Below, one piece after another: positions 10,900-24,087 of a DNA stretch of 64,000 bases. The first letter of the stretch is position 1; each line of letters opens with the position of its first letter. Origin of the DNA: Dimorphilus gyrociliatus (lineage: Eukaryota > Annelida > Polychaeta > Dinophilidae); assembly GCA_904063045.1 (NCBI GenBank), contig CAJFCJ010000006.1:4418408-4482407 (forward strand), written 5' to 3'. The notes under the pieces were generated by a model. That model was not told the origin of the DNA, made no database searches, and saw only the letters and a program-made list of their open reading frames with translations. Made by a program: the position numbers and the translations under genes.

Positions 10900-11644
10900 G
10901 GTGTGTTTCTTAGGAATACTTACAACGCCTAATTTTGTCGTAGGTTTTAGTCTATTCAAAAAGACTAAGTTTGATTTTTTTCCTTGGAGCAATTCCCCCT
11001 CAATTTTTTTTGTCTTACAAAAACGTATTCGGATTTAAGACGTATGCAATATGTGATGTATCCTAAGAACACACCCTTCCGTGTTCTTTTTTTTTAAGTC
11101 TTTTATATATCTCTAACGAGCACGCCCTGCCAAAAAGACTGATTTAGTCAACTCGTGTTGTCCAGTAATCAAATCGGTTTCTTTTTTTCTAGTATTAGTG
11201 TGCAAATGTATAGAATTAAAAGAGCATATCGAATTTCCTTCATCGTCCATACATTTCAGTGTGGTTTCAAATATTTTGTTTATTTCATATGTAATGTTTA
11301 TTTATTTGTTCGTTATTCGATATTATTCGAAATGGGAAATAAATTAGAGGATTTTTTTACGAGATATCAATAATCCAGGGACGTAAGAAAAAATTGTTAT
11401 ATAAAAGTGGCGGCAAATAATTGTCGCGTAAACTGGTATTAGCTCAAGTGTGTTTTCCCTAGAAATTTATTTTTATTAAAGAAAGCGTGCCTCTTTCTTC
11501 CCTGTTTGTGAAAATTTAAGTCTTTTTTAAGTGATCTTGCTATATAAACGAATTCCAAATAAATTCTTTTATATCTTTCCAATGTGTTCTGTTATATGAC
11601 TTTAAAAATTTTCCATTTAAAACACATAAGCGATAATTGAAGAA
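10900..11644. other. 3' UTR and intergenic region between the RING gene and HemK2
   Basis: AT-rich sequence with short spurious ORFs only. An AATAAA-type word occurs within GGAAATAAATTAG near 11336-11346. I see no exon with family similarity. Confidence 0.6.
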
Positions 11645-12696
11645 ATGTTCGAAACACCAGATTTTAGTCATTTGCGAGACAAAGAATTTTCTGAAGTATA
11701 CGAACCAGCAGAAGATTCTTTTTTATTTTTAAATTCTCTTGAAGATGAATTCGACTACTTAGCCAAAATAAAGTACGTCATGTTATTCTAAAAATAGACA
11801 ATATTTCGCCCTTTTCGACCTTCATAGGCCAACAATCGTTTTGGAAATCGGTTGCGGGAGTGGAATAATAAGTACATTTGTTAAACGCCTCTTTCCATTT
11901 AGTTTTTGTATGTGAGTATTAGAGCTATGAATTGAGTGATTTTCAATTATTCTTTATTATATATTATTTTTCTAAAGCTGCACGGATATAAACTCATCAG
12001 CATCGAAGGCTGCTGTGATTTCCGCTGCACGTAATTTGGTGGATCTGAATGCGGTTACTTGCAATTTGGTAGGCTTAAAGAATTATTTAAAGTAATAGAT
12101 ATTAAGCCAAAAGGATTACCAAAGTCAATATCGTTGGTATAGTCTAATGAACAGTTGTTTGTGTACTTTGAGGACCTTGCCGAAACTTTTGAATAGCCCA
12201 TTAAATAAAAGCTTTATCCGAGGGAACGGTCTTTTTAATGACTTTCACCTCTAACATTATATCGTCTATATTATACATTTATTTCTTTCCTTAGGCTTCA
12301 CCTTTAGAGGATCGACTCTCTGGCAAGGTCGATTTGCTATTATTTAACCCACCCTACGTTGTTACACCCGATGAAGAAGTAGGTGGTAGAAATATATCGG
12401 CTGCATGGGCTGGAGGTGAAAAAGGCAGAAGAATTATTGATAAAGTTTTGCCACACGTTCCAAACATGCTGTCACCCTTGGGTGTTTTCTATATGGTAGT
12501 CATTAAAGAGAATAATATAGGTTTGTTAAAAATAAACAAGAGCACCCTCCGTTTGATTTTTAATGACACTGGCTTTGTTATAGATGAAATAGAAGAGAAA
12601 ATGAGGATATTTAACATGAAAATGACTTGCGTTCGAAGTACCAGAACTGGGCCTGAATTTTTGAGTGTTTTAAAATTTACTTTCGATAGAAGTTGA
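11645..12696 (+). CDS. N6AMT1: HemK2/N6AMT1 protein methyltransferase (eRF1 glutamine methylase)
   Basis: A 234 aa S-adenosylmethionine-dependent methyltransferase. Exons: 11645-11772, 11828-11911, 11978-12068 and 12295-12696, all in frame. Diagnostic features are YEPAEDSF near residue 20, the SAM-binding motif LEIGCGSG at about 48-55, the acidic post-I region CTDINSSAS, and the catalytic NPPY at about 119-122. GRNISAAWAGGEKGR and the C-terminal region also match. In yeast and mammals this subunit, with the small zinc protein TRMT112, methylates the glutamine of the GGQ motif in eRF1. The eRF1 gene itself lies at 38.7-40.1 kb in this window. TRMT112 was not seen. The length is slightly above human N6AMT1 (214 aa). 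Confidence 0.93.
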
Positions 12697-13481
12697 TATC
12701 CTATCATTTATGTTATATTACCTAATAAAATATCTATCGTTATATCAATTTCATCCAATGGAAATTTGCTGAGAAGCCGATAGACATCACTAGGTTAATT
12801 ACAAGATCTTAATTATCTATACGAAAGTCGTTAGTCAATTATTATACAAGTTGTTTACTCATTCAACTCATCGAGCTGTCGTTTATCTCATAAATATTAT
12901 AAGCCTATAGGACGATCATTTCAGTATTCTTCAAAAAAAGAAATCTACTATTTCTATTGATTATCAAGACCTGTATATTTGTGTAAATAAGTGTTGCATT
13001 TTTTATATGTTCTTATGATATTGTCAAACTGTATATGTAACGCCATCTGCTGTATAAAATATAAAGTAGTATGCTCTTGAAATTGGCCAACATCGGTAAA
13101 AGCTATTCTTTGCATAGTAATTGCTTATTAGTAGTTTTAACGATTTCACCTTTGGGTTATTTTTTGACCTTGAGTCAATAAACTTTATTTAATATTCATA
13201 GTTTATTTTGCGTCTACAAAAATCATTGATTTACCGAAAAAACTGTAAATTAAAAAATAGTAAAGAAGATTCCCGAAGGCTTACATTCAATAGAAAATTA
13301 TTAGAATCGATATATCAAGAAATTGAAATTATCTTAGAAAACGCAATATTTTTCTCTTCTCTTCCTTCACAATTACGAAGGTAATGATTTTCATTAATAT
13401 CGTTGAGAGGAGAAAATCACAGTTGCCCCATAATCTTCATTATACAAGAGGAAATATTATAGACAATTAAATAGCTCTCTT

Positions 13482-13540
13482 TATATATATATATATATAT
13501 ATATACTGTATATATATATATATATATATACATATATCTA
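13482..13540. repeat. (TA)n microsatellite with ACTG interruption
   Basis: Nearly pure TA dinucleotides, broken by ACTGTA at about 13505-13510. The same interruption recurs in other TA tracts of the window. Confidence 0.9.
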
Positions 13541-13693
13541 AAAAAAGCATGAATTTAAATAGACCAACTACATTTAGCTAGTAATATAAATGCATTGATA
13601 CATGCAAAATACGCTCTGAATATAGAGTATTCATTTTCTATGTAAAGAAAACTATATAGTGGTCATTTTCTTTATGTTCCATTCTTGTTATTC

Positions 13694-13728
13694 TATATAT
13701 ATATATATATATATATACTGTATATATT
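13694..13728. repeat. (TA)n microsatellite with ACTG interruption
   Basis: A second TA tract about 200 bp from the first, with ACTG at 13717-13720. Confidence 0.9.
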
Positions 13729-14530
13729 GTATACTAAATTAGTATTTTTGTTCATTGAAAGCTATAAATTAGTATGAGAAACAAAACTGAGAGAATAGGA
13801 GAAGTAATTAAATTCTTAAATCATTTCTTTTTTTCTCGTATAATATTTCGCTGAGGTTGGAGATTTTTTACTATTTTCGCATCGAATGGCAGCATATGCT
13901 ATATGATTAGAAGAGAGAAAAAAAGAGAAAAAAAAACAATAACAACAACAACAATGAAAAGACAAAAAAGGAAAGCGTACGCAAGACTTGAACGACTTTT
14001 GTTTCCGTAAATACATTTTTAACCGTAACCGAAAGACCTAAAGGCATGGTAAAAAAATAATAACATTCCTGTTTTTTTTTTTTTTGCCTTTCCATTTCTC
14101 TCCTTCCGCTTCTCTCTCTCTCTCTCTCTCTTGCCCTACGATCTTTCAATATTCTTATGATTTCGTACTTAATTGCGAATGCTTTTAGTTATTTGACTTA
14201 TAAAGTAAATTGACTTTTGACAAAGTATAATCAAAAAGGGACGACTTTATTTACAGATAATATCTACAGCAAGTGAATTGAATAAGCTTAATATAGTGTA
14301 TAAAATATAAAAAATATAAAACGTCTACATACATCTATTTGGAGAATAAACAAAGTCTGCCTAAATTCTTATTTCCTCAAACATGCAAGCGAATAGAGAC
14401 CTTATAGGGTTAGATGAAGCCCTCGGAAGGCAGTCTATTAATATAGGTTCCGGCGTCAACTAATTGCCAATTCTGTTCAAGTAATTGGCGAAAAATATGC
14501 AAAAAAAGAACAAACACGTTTTCATCTTGC

Positions 14531-15642
14531 TTATACGGCTCCATTGTTTGTATTTATCATGGGAATAGTTGTGAAATCCGTGTGTTGTTGGTTTTTTATT
14601 GGAATTCCGAAGCAAAAGTTAAGTTTCAGCCGAAAAACTCTTCGAAATTTCTTTCCAAAGACAGCATAAAGGAAGAAGTTGACTGCTGAGTTACTTATTA
14701 CCATTAAATTTGATAGCGTATGTAGTCGAATCAAATTAGGACTTTCACGAACTTCCGCCGATGAGTATATCGCTCCGCATATGTTATCAGGAATCGAAGG
14801 CAATTGACAGACAAGGAATGTTCCAACAACAATTATGATAACAACAGTTATATTATGCTCCTGAGCAGAGTGCTTAGATTGCTGCATGTTCCGATTGGCT
14901 CTGTGCAAAGTTCTAACAAGAGCTGCATTCAGACAAAGTAGAAAAAGGAATGGGCCTATAACAATTATGATGGTGTACATATAAACTTTATAAATATAGT
15001 TATATAGTTGATTATCTCCTAAAGCTGTTAGCATTTGAACTGTGGTGTTATTATCATTTGTATCGCTAAGTTTAAATTCGAACCATCTTGGAACATTATA
15101 GATCAAAGAGATAAGAATAACGAGAATAGCATATCTGCGAGCACGTTTTACTGTGCATAGTTTGTTTGCTTTCAGGGGTTTGCAGACGACTATGTAACGT
15201 TCGATTGTGAAAGCAACAGTTATGAACACACTGCAAGTCTGGGCTGTGAGAGCCAGAGGATAAGCGTAGGGATTCATTCTGGGAAATATCTCTGAGTTAT
15301 AGAAATCCAATTGATCAGTGTAATTACTTATAGCAGGTAATGAGAAGCAGAGTAGCATCGAAACCAGAACCAACATATCAACTGGAATAAGGATGTGTCA
15401 AATACAAACAAATTTCTCTCTTTTTTTTACTAATTAGTCGGAATAGAGAATACGAGGAAACACTTACCGACAGCTAAGCAAATAAGATAAACTGATGTTG
15501 ACGATCTAAATCGATGGTCAGATAAAACGATTATAGATAATACATTTCCCAAAAGTCCTAATGCTGAAATAAGGGATCCAGAGACACCCCAAGCTCCGTA
15601 TTGTAAGGCGGAGGCGTCGTAGATTAATCCAGAAGAGTTCAT
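14531..15642 (-). CDS. FMRFamide-receptor-like peptide GPCR (rhodopsin class), two exons
   Basis: A 341 aa seven-helix receptor. Minus-strand exons 15642-15468 and 15381-14531, joined in phase 1 across an 86 bp intron. The short N-terminus has one N-glycosylation sequon. TM1 carries GNVLSIIVL. The TM3 end is FTIERYIVVCKPLKA, with ERY replacing DRY as in FMRFamide-type receptors, followed by CTVKRARRYA. TM6 carries VVIIIVVGTFLVCQLPSI. TM7 carries NSAVNFFLYAVFGKKFRR in place of NPxxY. A basic intracellular tail of about 40 aa ends the protein. The pattern is close to Drosophila FMRFaR and its large protostome relatives. The ligand cannot be told from sequence. No partner peptide gene was seen nearby. 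Confidence 0.88.
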
Positions 15643-18612
15643 TTCTATAGTTTCAGAATTTCTATCGATGACTAAAAAGCCTTTGCGATGCGACCTATGA
15701 CCGTTATTCCGTTTATAGAACAGCAGGAAGCCTAATTGAATTCTTTCTTTTTTTCACTAACAGCTTTAGATAAGCGATTAATAATCGTTGATTATTTCTT
15801 GTCGGATGCAGGAAAGGAAATGATCGCTTCCTTTTATTTTCCAAAGTTAAGAGTCCAAGTAGCCAATTTCAACAAAATTAGTAACAATATTAAGCGCAAT
15901 AAGTAGACATAGAGAGTAGGAGCACTGATAAAGAAATAAGACAGCAACTGCAAAATTACGGTTCCTACTGCAGCGCTCGATGTGCGTCCTTTAACTGCTA
16001 GAAAATTTTTTAGTCCGGTACATAAACTTAAAAAATTAACATTTTATATAAACTAGATGTACTTTGGAAAGTACTTAAATAATTGTAAAAGCTGTACAGA
16101 TTTTAATTATCTTAGGTTGTCTGTTATAAAAATATATTAATGTATATATATATATAGATATATTAGTATATATATATTTATATATTACTAATATATCAAT
16201 TTATATATTAGTACATCTATATATATTACAGCAGCCACAATATACTATGACTACATAAATATCAATTTAAATGAATAGAAAAGTAATTTGTTAATCTAGC
16301 CTACGTTTTTTTTTTCGTATCACAAAGTTTTTTACCCTTTTTTATTACCTTGAAGAAGATAATATTTTGGTAAAAAAAATATGAATATTTATATATGAAT
16401 ATAATATTTATATTTATAAAGAGCGTATGCTTCCTCCCTGCGTACATGTGTGCTCGTAATATACAGCATATATATATATATATATATATATTGTGGAATA
16501 GGAAATACAGACGGCGTGCTATGTAGAATTTAGCCGTCTTTTTTTGTATAAAAAGAAAAAGTTGGCTTGTGGGAGTTTCATTTAATTATTGTAAACAAAC
16601 TTTACATAAAATATTCATTATTAATTGATCTAGTTAAAAATTTTTACTATATTATTCATATTTTAGACAGTAGATGATTTGAAGATGAAAAAGTGAGATT
16701 GAACGTTAACAGAGAGAGAGAGAAACAGGGTGGAGGGAAAGAGAGTATTTGTATGTTTAGGTGTAATAGAGAGAAATATAGTAGAGAAACACACATGGAT
16801 AAGAATTTAATAAAAACTATATACATTATATAGTCTATATACTTTTTTTTTGAATACTTAGATCTGAGCAGCCCATTTTATTACAGTTTTGCTATAAATA
16901 TGGCTTCATCCACAGCTGTTTTTTTTTTAGAAAGCTTATAAGTTAGCATTTAAAGCTGGACTTTTGGATGGAAATAAATTATCTTTTTATTATAAACGTC
17001 AGTTCATTTAAACGTTTATAGGCTCATATTATGATGTTAAATAAAAGGTCATAATGTACACTTACTTCAATTCAACAGACTGTGTAGAAATATAGTGTTC
17101 TAAATATCTGCTACATGAGAAAAGTGGCTTTTCGTTCATCACATTTTCACCTTCGATTCGAGTTAATTTATATTTTTTTACAAATTAATGCTTTTTTTCT
17201 GTTTCTAAAACATCAACACCTTTTTCCTTCCTTCCTTATACATTTCTTTTTTTTTTTATCAATGACGCAGTATCTGGTTTAGCTTTAGTTTAAGATAATA
17301 AAACACTAATGCTTTATAGTTTCTTTATCAAACAATAATTACACTTTTCGTTTTCTACAAGGTCAAGACAGGCTTTGAGAAGATTTTTCTTATTTTCCTA
17401 TTTTTCACAGATAAGATAAAGGAAAATGTGGATTGGAAAGGAATTAGGAAGAGTTTTCATAAAGGTTTTTATTGTTTACGTTTTATATTTATCTGCGTTC
17501 GTCACGCGGTAACCTAGTTTCTTTTCTTTTTTTTGTTGTTTCTCAACGTTTTTCTTTTTCTTACCCAGCAGATAGAAAAGTACTATGAGTAAGATTAGTT
17601 TGGAACGTCAGAGTCGAGGGGGAAGAGGGAAGAGAGTAAGAATTAGAGTTAGAGAGACAGAGAGAGAGGGAGACAAAGAGACGGAGAGAGAGAGTACGAG
17701 AGCGGTGTTAACAACAACTCGAAATGGTATTTATGGAGAAATGACAGCTGTTCCCATTAACATAGTCCTTAAAGACAAAAGAATCCATGTTATCCGTCAA
17801 ATTAAATAGATAAGGAATACTTAACGTTTTGCGCAAGTATCAGCCAAAAGAAAATAAGCGATAGTGATACCATACACTGGAGATCGTGCGGATTAAGGGA
17901 ATTTAACAAAAAGTATTGGATCTCGACAAAGAGACGCTACAAAGAACAAAATATTTTGTTAAGACACCAAAAACATAAGCGCGTTTAAGAATTTTTCGTA
18001 AAAACAATGTTATGGTTTGTTTACATAAACATTGTAATTGATGAAAGTTGGATTTTAATGGTTGAAAGGAATCAAATATATTTTTGGCTTAACGTAATTA
18101 ATTTGTAACGTGATTTTGTTTAGCAAAGACGGGGAAAATTGTCACCAAATATAGCATTACAAAATATGATTAAGTATACAGTATATTATATTTTAGAAAA
18201 GCTTTTCCATTTAACTGAGCGTAAGGAAACGTTTCCCTTCAATTGATAAAATCTCTATCTCTTCAAAGTATATAATCTTCCCTTTTTTGACGGGGCTTTT
18301 GCATCCGATACTCATTCAATTAAGTGGTTCTATCTATTCTTAAAATTAAGTCAATATTCGTTTGTCTATAATCTATTTTTAAGGAAAAAAAAAGACTTGG
18401 TTATTAAACGAGAAAAGAAAAGAACGAAGGGAAAGAAAAGCAGAAAGGAAAAAGGAAAAAAAATGAAGCAAACAAAAAATAATAAACATTAATAATAATA
18501 TAGTAGCATCACGCATTAGACTTTTAGAATGGGATACGTTTATAAACTTTGAACGAATGATCGTTCAGGGAATGCCCTTCATTACTTTTTTTTGTTACAA
18601 GTTTAAATTAAA

Positions 18613-18632
18613 GGGAGAGAGAGAGAGAGAGA
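18613..18632. repeat. (GA)n microsatellite
   Basis: A run of about nine GA dinucleotides. Confidence 0.85.
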
Positions 18633-19755
18633 AATGGAAACTGTCTGTTTAACCGGAAAAAAGACTCTCTTTTTCCCCTTTTGTTGAATGTTTTCTTTTT
18701 TATCATGATTATCTCTTTCCAATAGCCCTTAGGGAATAAACAAAAAAGAAAGAGTAGGAAAAGGAAGGAGAAGGAGAAGGTGGACTATATAGTTTATCGC
18801 CTTTTTTTTATCACTATTCCCACCGAAAATAGTGTTTTTTCGAAGGCCTACACTTTTACTTATTCAAAACGTTAATATTTTTTAATAATATGTAGCTCAC
18901 ATATTATGTAATTTCCCTATTATTGTCAAATAATTAGTGGGTAATAAGCCCTTTTATAAATTAAGACTATGGCTAGAAAGCTTGATTATAGAGTAAAAAA
19001 GTGAAATAATAATGCGCATCTTTAATTATGTCGACTTATTAAGTCAGAAAATAAAAGATGACAAAAAAGCTCAAAAGTTGAAGGAGAAGGTGTTCTTTTT
19101 TCTAGATATAATAAATCATTCAGATTAATTACAGATTAAAATTTCTTTTATAGATTTCAATATTATATGCAAACCAGCACAAAAATAATATTAATCTATG
19201 GAATATTCGCTAGTCTTGTACGATATTTAAACTAATAAAAACGAATTCTTGAAGTAATCATTAAATATGCGTATATTTATATAAAATATAGTTATATTTC
19301 ATTACTTCAAATTGATGATCGTATAAGATCTATTAAAGAATGAGTTACGGAAGTATTATCATGAAAAAAAGACACCAAATATAATTCTGAAAGGTGACGG
19401 TTGCTAAGAAAATGTAATACGTCTTAGAGAGTGAAGGTCTTATAATTTATTTGTTAGGATTTTATAAAGTCGTCTCTTCCTTTCACAGAATGATTCTACT
19501 TTTGTTACAATCGTCAAAGAGAGATTCTTTATCAAATAAGATTTAGCGGAGGAGTAAAAAAAAAAGGTCATTTTGCTTATGGGATATCATAATCTTGACA
19601 AAGACGAGATACTCATCATATACAGGCTATAATCTTAAAGGAGACTACTTTCAACCATCTCTAGCTACCTATCATTTTCTTTCGACTACTAAATCAGCAT
19701 TTTAGCAGCAAGACGAATTATTATAAATTTTATTTCTCTACCTCTCAGAGACATT

Positions 19756-19791
19756 TTTAATATATATACTGTATATATACAGTATTTATGA
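19756..19791. repeat. TA tract with paired ACTGTA/TACAGT words
   Basis: A TA run in which ACTGTA is followed about 10 bp later by its complement TACAGT, giving a near-perfect palindrome. The region could form a cruciform. It is one member of the motif family described in findings. Confidence 0.8.
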
Positions 19792-22139
19792 TAAAGACTG
19801 GATATAACCGATATTTATAGAAATTATGTTTATATTACATATAGCTCTTTATTTACCATTGTCTCTACACACAACATACTGTATACTATCATCATATTTT
19901 ATCTGTACTAGTAAAAATTGGAAGAATATAAAGATAATAAGAGAAGAAGAGCAGAAAGGGAAGAAGAATGAGGAGGAGGGGCAAGAGGAGAAGAGGGAGA
20001 AGGGGGAAGAGGAAAAGCAGTTGGAAAGAGAAACGGAAGACAGAAAGTAAATAAGAAAAATATTTAATTTTCAAAGATATAATTAATATTAATAATTCAT
20101 TTTCTTATTAATTACGAAATTAGTTCATTTATATAAAAAAAAGACATAATTTTCCAAATTGCATAAAAAGTAGAATATTCGTTTAAATTTATAATGATGA
20201 AAGAAAACATCTGTGAATATATTTTCTTTTAGTAGTAGAAGTATCTTTTTTAGACGGAAAAATCAATAATTTTTAAACATATCTACTGTCCATATTCGTA
20301 TATAAATTAAAAATCTTGGTATAAGATAAACAAACTTATACAAACATAAACTATATGTATAAGTTTAATAATATACATGTTTATTGAAAAACAACACAAA
20401 ATTACCTTGATTTATACCAAATATGCAAATAATGTATTCATTTCGAAATAAAAGAATATAAATATATTACTCTTTTATCTTCAGGGGATTAAATGACAAT
20501 ATTAAATTATTTTACATCCTAAAATCATTAATTATCAATACGTTTTTATAAATAGAACAAGACATATAGATATTTTTTTCACGGAATTAGGTAAATTTTG
20601 GTTTAATCAATAATCACGTTTGCTTTCATTAACTCTATATTTAGTATCATTTTTTTGTATACCGTATACTTAATCTATACTTGGCTAATTCTTTCTCTAT
20701 TTTGTTTGAAGGAGTTAATTCATACTGTGATTTAAAAGGTTGATGAACTAGGTGTAAATTCATAGAATACTATTTAAAAAGCAATGTACTTGTACACTAA
20801 ATATATCTATTTTATATATAAAAGATAACAGAAAGAATATATAGCCCACTTTCTATTTTTAGAAGGACTGTAAATAAAATTAATTATTGGAAAGATGAAG
20901 CTGACTATATTTGCTGTTTTCTTTTAAATTAGTCAATTCTTGAGCATATGCATAATTTTCTAAAGCCGAAAAGGTAGTCATTTTTTAATATTTTATTAAT
21001 ATAATTTTTTCTTCTACCATTGATAAATATCATAAATAAAAGAGACAACTTTAGAATGATTAATCACGCCCTTTTTTTTTTCTTTTGACATCCTCCCTTT
21101 ACTACATTCTCCTCCACCCATTCTTTTTCTTAGTTTCTCTTTCTCTATCTATCCATCAGTCTATCAATCTATTAATCTACGTCTATAAATCTTTCGATCT
21201 AACTGTACTCGAATAGTTCATTGTCATCAAAGTTTTATGGAAATTTTTCATTTTTTCAACTTCAAAAGGCTACAAATTGGAAAGTTTCTCTTTTATATCC
21301 TTCAATAATTTCCATATACTTTTGATGATATTATTTCACTAATTAATTTTTGTTTATTAAATAGCTTGATTTTTTTATTTATTAAAAAAAATATCAATTT
21401 CTCTACTATAAAGTTATCTTTGTATTTATTCATTGAAAATAGACCGAAATAAGACCGAAATGGTATTATTTTTTTTCTACCAATCTACCAATAATACTAC
21501 ATTAAATCATGGGAAAATTTGTTCTTTTTAAGTTGGTGATTCTCTTTTATAGAATTATTTTACATTTTATAAATTCAATTGCTGTAGGCCGTCAATAAAT
21601 AAGATAGAGTTACGTTATCTTAATCTACTTTTACAGTTAATCTACATGGAGTGTATAGTATATTCAAGGCATTAGGCAAAATTAAGTTATATTAAGGTTA
21701 TATTCTCCTTTCGTACGTAACTTTATAAGAAAGTATCTTTTTAGGTCGTCGGTATTCTCTATTTATATACAGTATATACAGTATATATACAAGAATATAC
21801 AGTATTTTCATATATCTTTATATTTATATAACTATATAAAAACTGATTAGAATTGGAAATTCTACTCCTTGTGAACTTTAATACTTTAATTTACATAAAT
21901 ATAGACGCTCTTCATCTATATTAAGGACGCTCTTGTAAGAAATCTTTTTAAAGTTAACGATAGATGGAGACATGGTGCTAGTACTCCCCCTGTTGGTTAG
22001 CACAGTAAGCAGTTGAATCAATCTAAAATACTATTAAATTTCCGTGAGTTTGAAAAATAATTGACTTTTTTAAGTTGGCATCTACTTTGCTCTGATAAAG
22101 AGGAGGATATCTGGATAATTAATTGTCTTTTCAAACTTT

Positions 22140-22350
22140 GCGTTTGTATAATCACGTGACAATTGTTTCAATCGGAGTACTTCCGTTTCCGTTCTTCCGC
22201 CGCAGTTTGTTTGTACTACGATTTGGTGAACGTTGGATACTCTAAGACAATTATATTTACGGAATGGAATTATCTATGTAATTATGTGCAGTAAATTTTC
22301 CTCTAACGGATTTATTTTATATTAACTTCTTTTTTCTTTTAAAGGTAAAT
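22140..22350 (+). promoter_or_regulatory. Putative promoter and 5' UTR exon of the CRACD-like gene
   Basis: A more GC-balanced island in AT-rich DNA. It has a palindromic E-box TCACGTGA at 22152-22159, ETS-like ACTTCCG at 22179-22185 with further TTCCG words, and a donor-like AAAG/GTAAAT at about 22341-22350. The first coding exon of the downstream gene begins after an acceptor at 23354, so a spliced 5' UTR starting here is plausible. This is inference without transcript evidence. Confidence 0.35.
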
Positions 22351-23364
22351 ATAACACAATTTATAACCGTACACAGAGGAAGGTATCCTCTTTTAAATAA
22401 TTAACAAAGTACAACTACAATTAGTGCGCTACGCCGCTTTTAATTTATTCAAAAACGGATATTAAACCTAAAATCGAAAGAAAAAAGTGGCTATTGACTC
22501 ATAACACTACTTGAACATTTTTTAACATTATAGTATAATAATAGGTTATCATCCGTTTTACGAGTACAGCACTTTTTCAGTGTGAAATTATTATTCATAA
22601 TCGTGTGCTTTTGAAGCTTTTTATCATAGAGATTAAATTTATAATATCTAAATATATCTAATATACAGTGTTTTCTTGTAGATAATGCAAAATATATATT
22701 GCGTAATTGTTAAAACTATAACTGGATAAGAAGAATAGCTTTTTTTTATTTTATATATCTATAGCGTATGCCTCTCTCGTCTTCTCTATCACGTTCTCCT
22801 AGCTATCCTATTACACTTTATCTTCTCTTTAAAGTATATAAAAAAAAAAACTGAACATATTTCAGAAGCCTAAATAAAAAAAAAGAATAAAAACAAAATA
22901 ACATTTCTTGAAAAGAACATCGAACGGTTTTTATTCTATCTATATTAGCTATTTATATATGAATTCATTTAAATAATGTATTAAATCAACTACAATTCTT
23001 TTTAATTATCAAATGAAAAAATGTTAACTATAGTGTAATAAATTAATAAATAATACTTTTTACGTATGCCAACAACGAAGACGATGATAGGAAAACTGAT
23101 AAATATAAAGGCTATTTTGTTTCTGTTATATATTATATTAGGTTGAATCACATATACAAGTAAATATATTTATATACTGTTAAGGTAATATGTGAAGCAA
23201 AATAGCTATAAAAGCGTGTTTTAAGTGCGCACTTTAACCGACAATAATGATATCCTGTATTCAATTTTATACGTCATGGACTACATCTTTAATATATCTC
23301 CATTTCTTACTAAGTTAATATCTCAATTTGGATTTAAAAATATATCTTTTACAGTAATTCCACG

Positions 23365-24047
23365 ATGAATGGTTCAGCAAAGGAAGCCGACGTTCAAAGC
23401 GGAAGTTAGTATTAATTTATTCAAAATAATTCTACTCATCCGTTAACAGATGCTAAAGAAACATTCAAAATCAACTAAGTTTAACAATTTATCGGACTTT
23501 TTTATATACTTTCCAAGTGTTGAACGCAAAATGAAATAAGCCTAATTTCTTCATTATTTTTCTTAAAAGTAATTACTGTTCTTCCCAATTTGATAGCTCA
23601 TGCTTTCCAATAATTCTTTTTCTTATCTCCTTGTTTATCCGATACGCGCCATGTGTACGTCATTATAACCCGAGAAGCAAACAAAGAACGTAGGATGGGG
23701 GCACTCATTACGGATTTCTTTTTGTGCTAAAGATAGCATGAATATTCATAAAAGCACTTTTCCGTATATCACTTCTCTCTTCTTATTATTATTATTGAGG
23801 AATTCCTATTGATCAACTAACTGACTGAGCTTAAAGTCAAAAATTGATCTATAAAAACTAATCAATTTCTCCTATATTTGGTGTTTAAGTAGTCGTCTTC
23901 TCATTCTATTGAAGTTTAAAATTTTACCATAAACTAAAAAAATCTAAGTTAACTTAATAACTATAAAAAAAACTTTCTTTCTAATAGAGTATTTTCTTTC
24001 TACGATATCGAATTCTAGAATTATGCGTATATTGTTTTGGTGTTTTC

Positions 24048-24087
<40 letters not shown>

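Larger units (their letters stand above)
12697..14530. other. Gene-free interval with two (TA)n tracts
   Basis: No supported gene. It holds (TA)n tracts at about 13482-13540 and 13694-13728, each interrupted once by ACTG. It also has a CTCF-like ACGCCATCTGCTGTA at about 13040-13054 and a (CT)n run at about 14109-14132. ORFs here are low-complexity artefacts. Confidence 0.65.
15643..22139. other. Gene-poor, repeat-rich AT block
   Basis: About 6.5 kb with no coding sequence I can support. It is made of TA-rich tracts (about 16138-16220, 16466-16491, 19756-19790 and 21766-21810), purine-rich stretches (17600-17700, 18415-18480, 19920-20050) and poly-T runs. Two ORFs in the purine stretches are compositional. 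Motifs of the TACTGTATA/TATACAGTA family recur. Confidence 0.6.

Noticed and set aside
17585-17809. Frame rich in Arg, Glu and Thr (74 codons)
   Set aside because: Produced by a GA-rich purine tract; no splice context, no family similarity, composition unlike neighbouring genes.
19826-20074. Overlapping frames on both strands rich in Glu/Lys or Leu/Phe
   Set aside because: Both arise from one purine-rich stretch; low complexity only.
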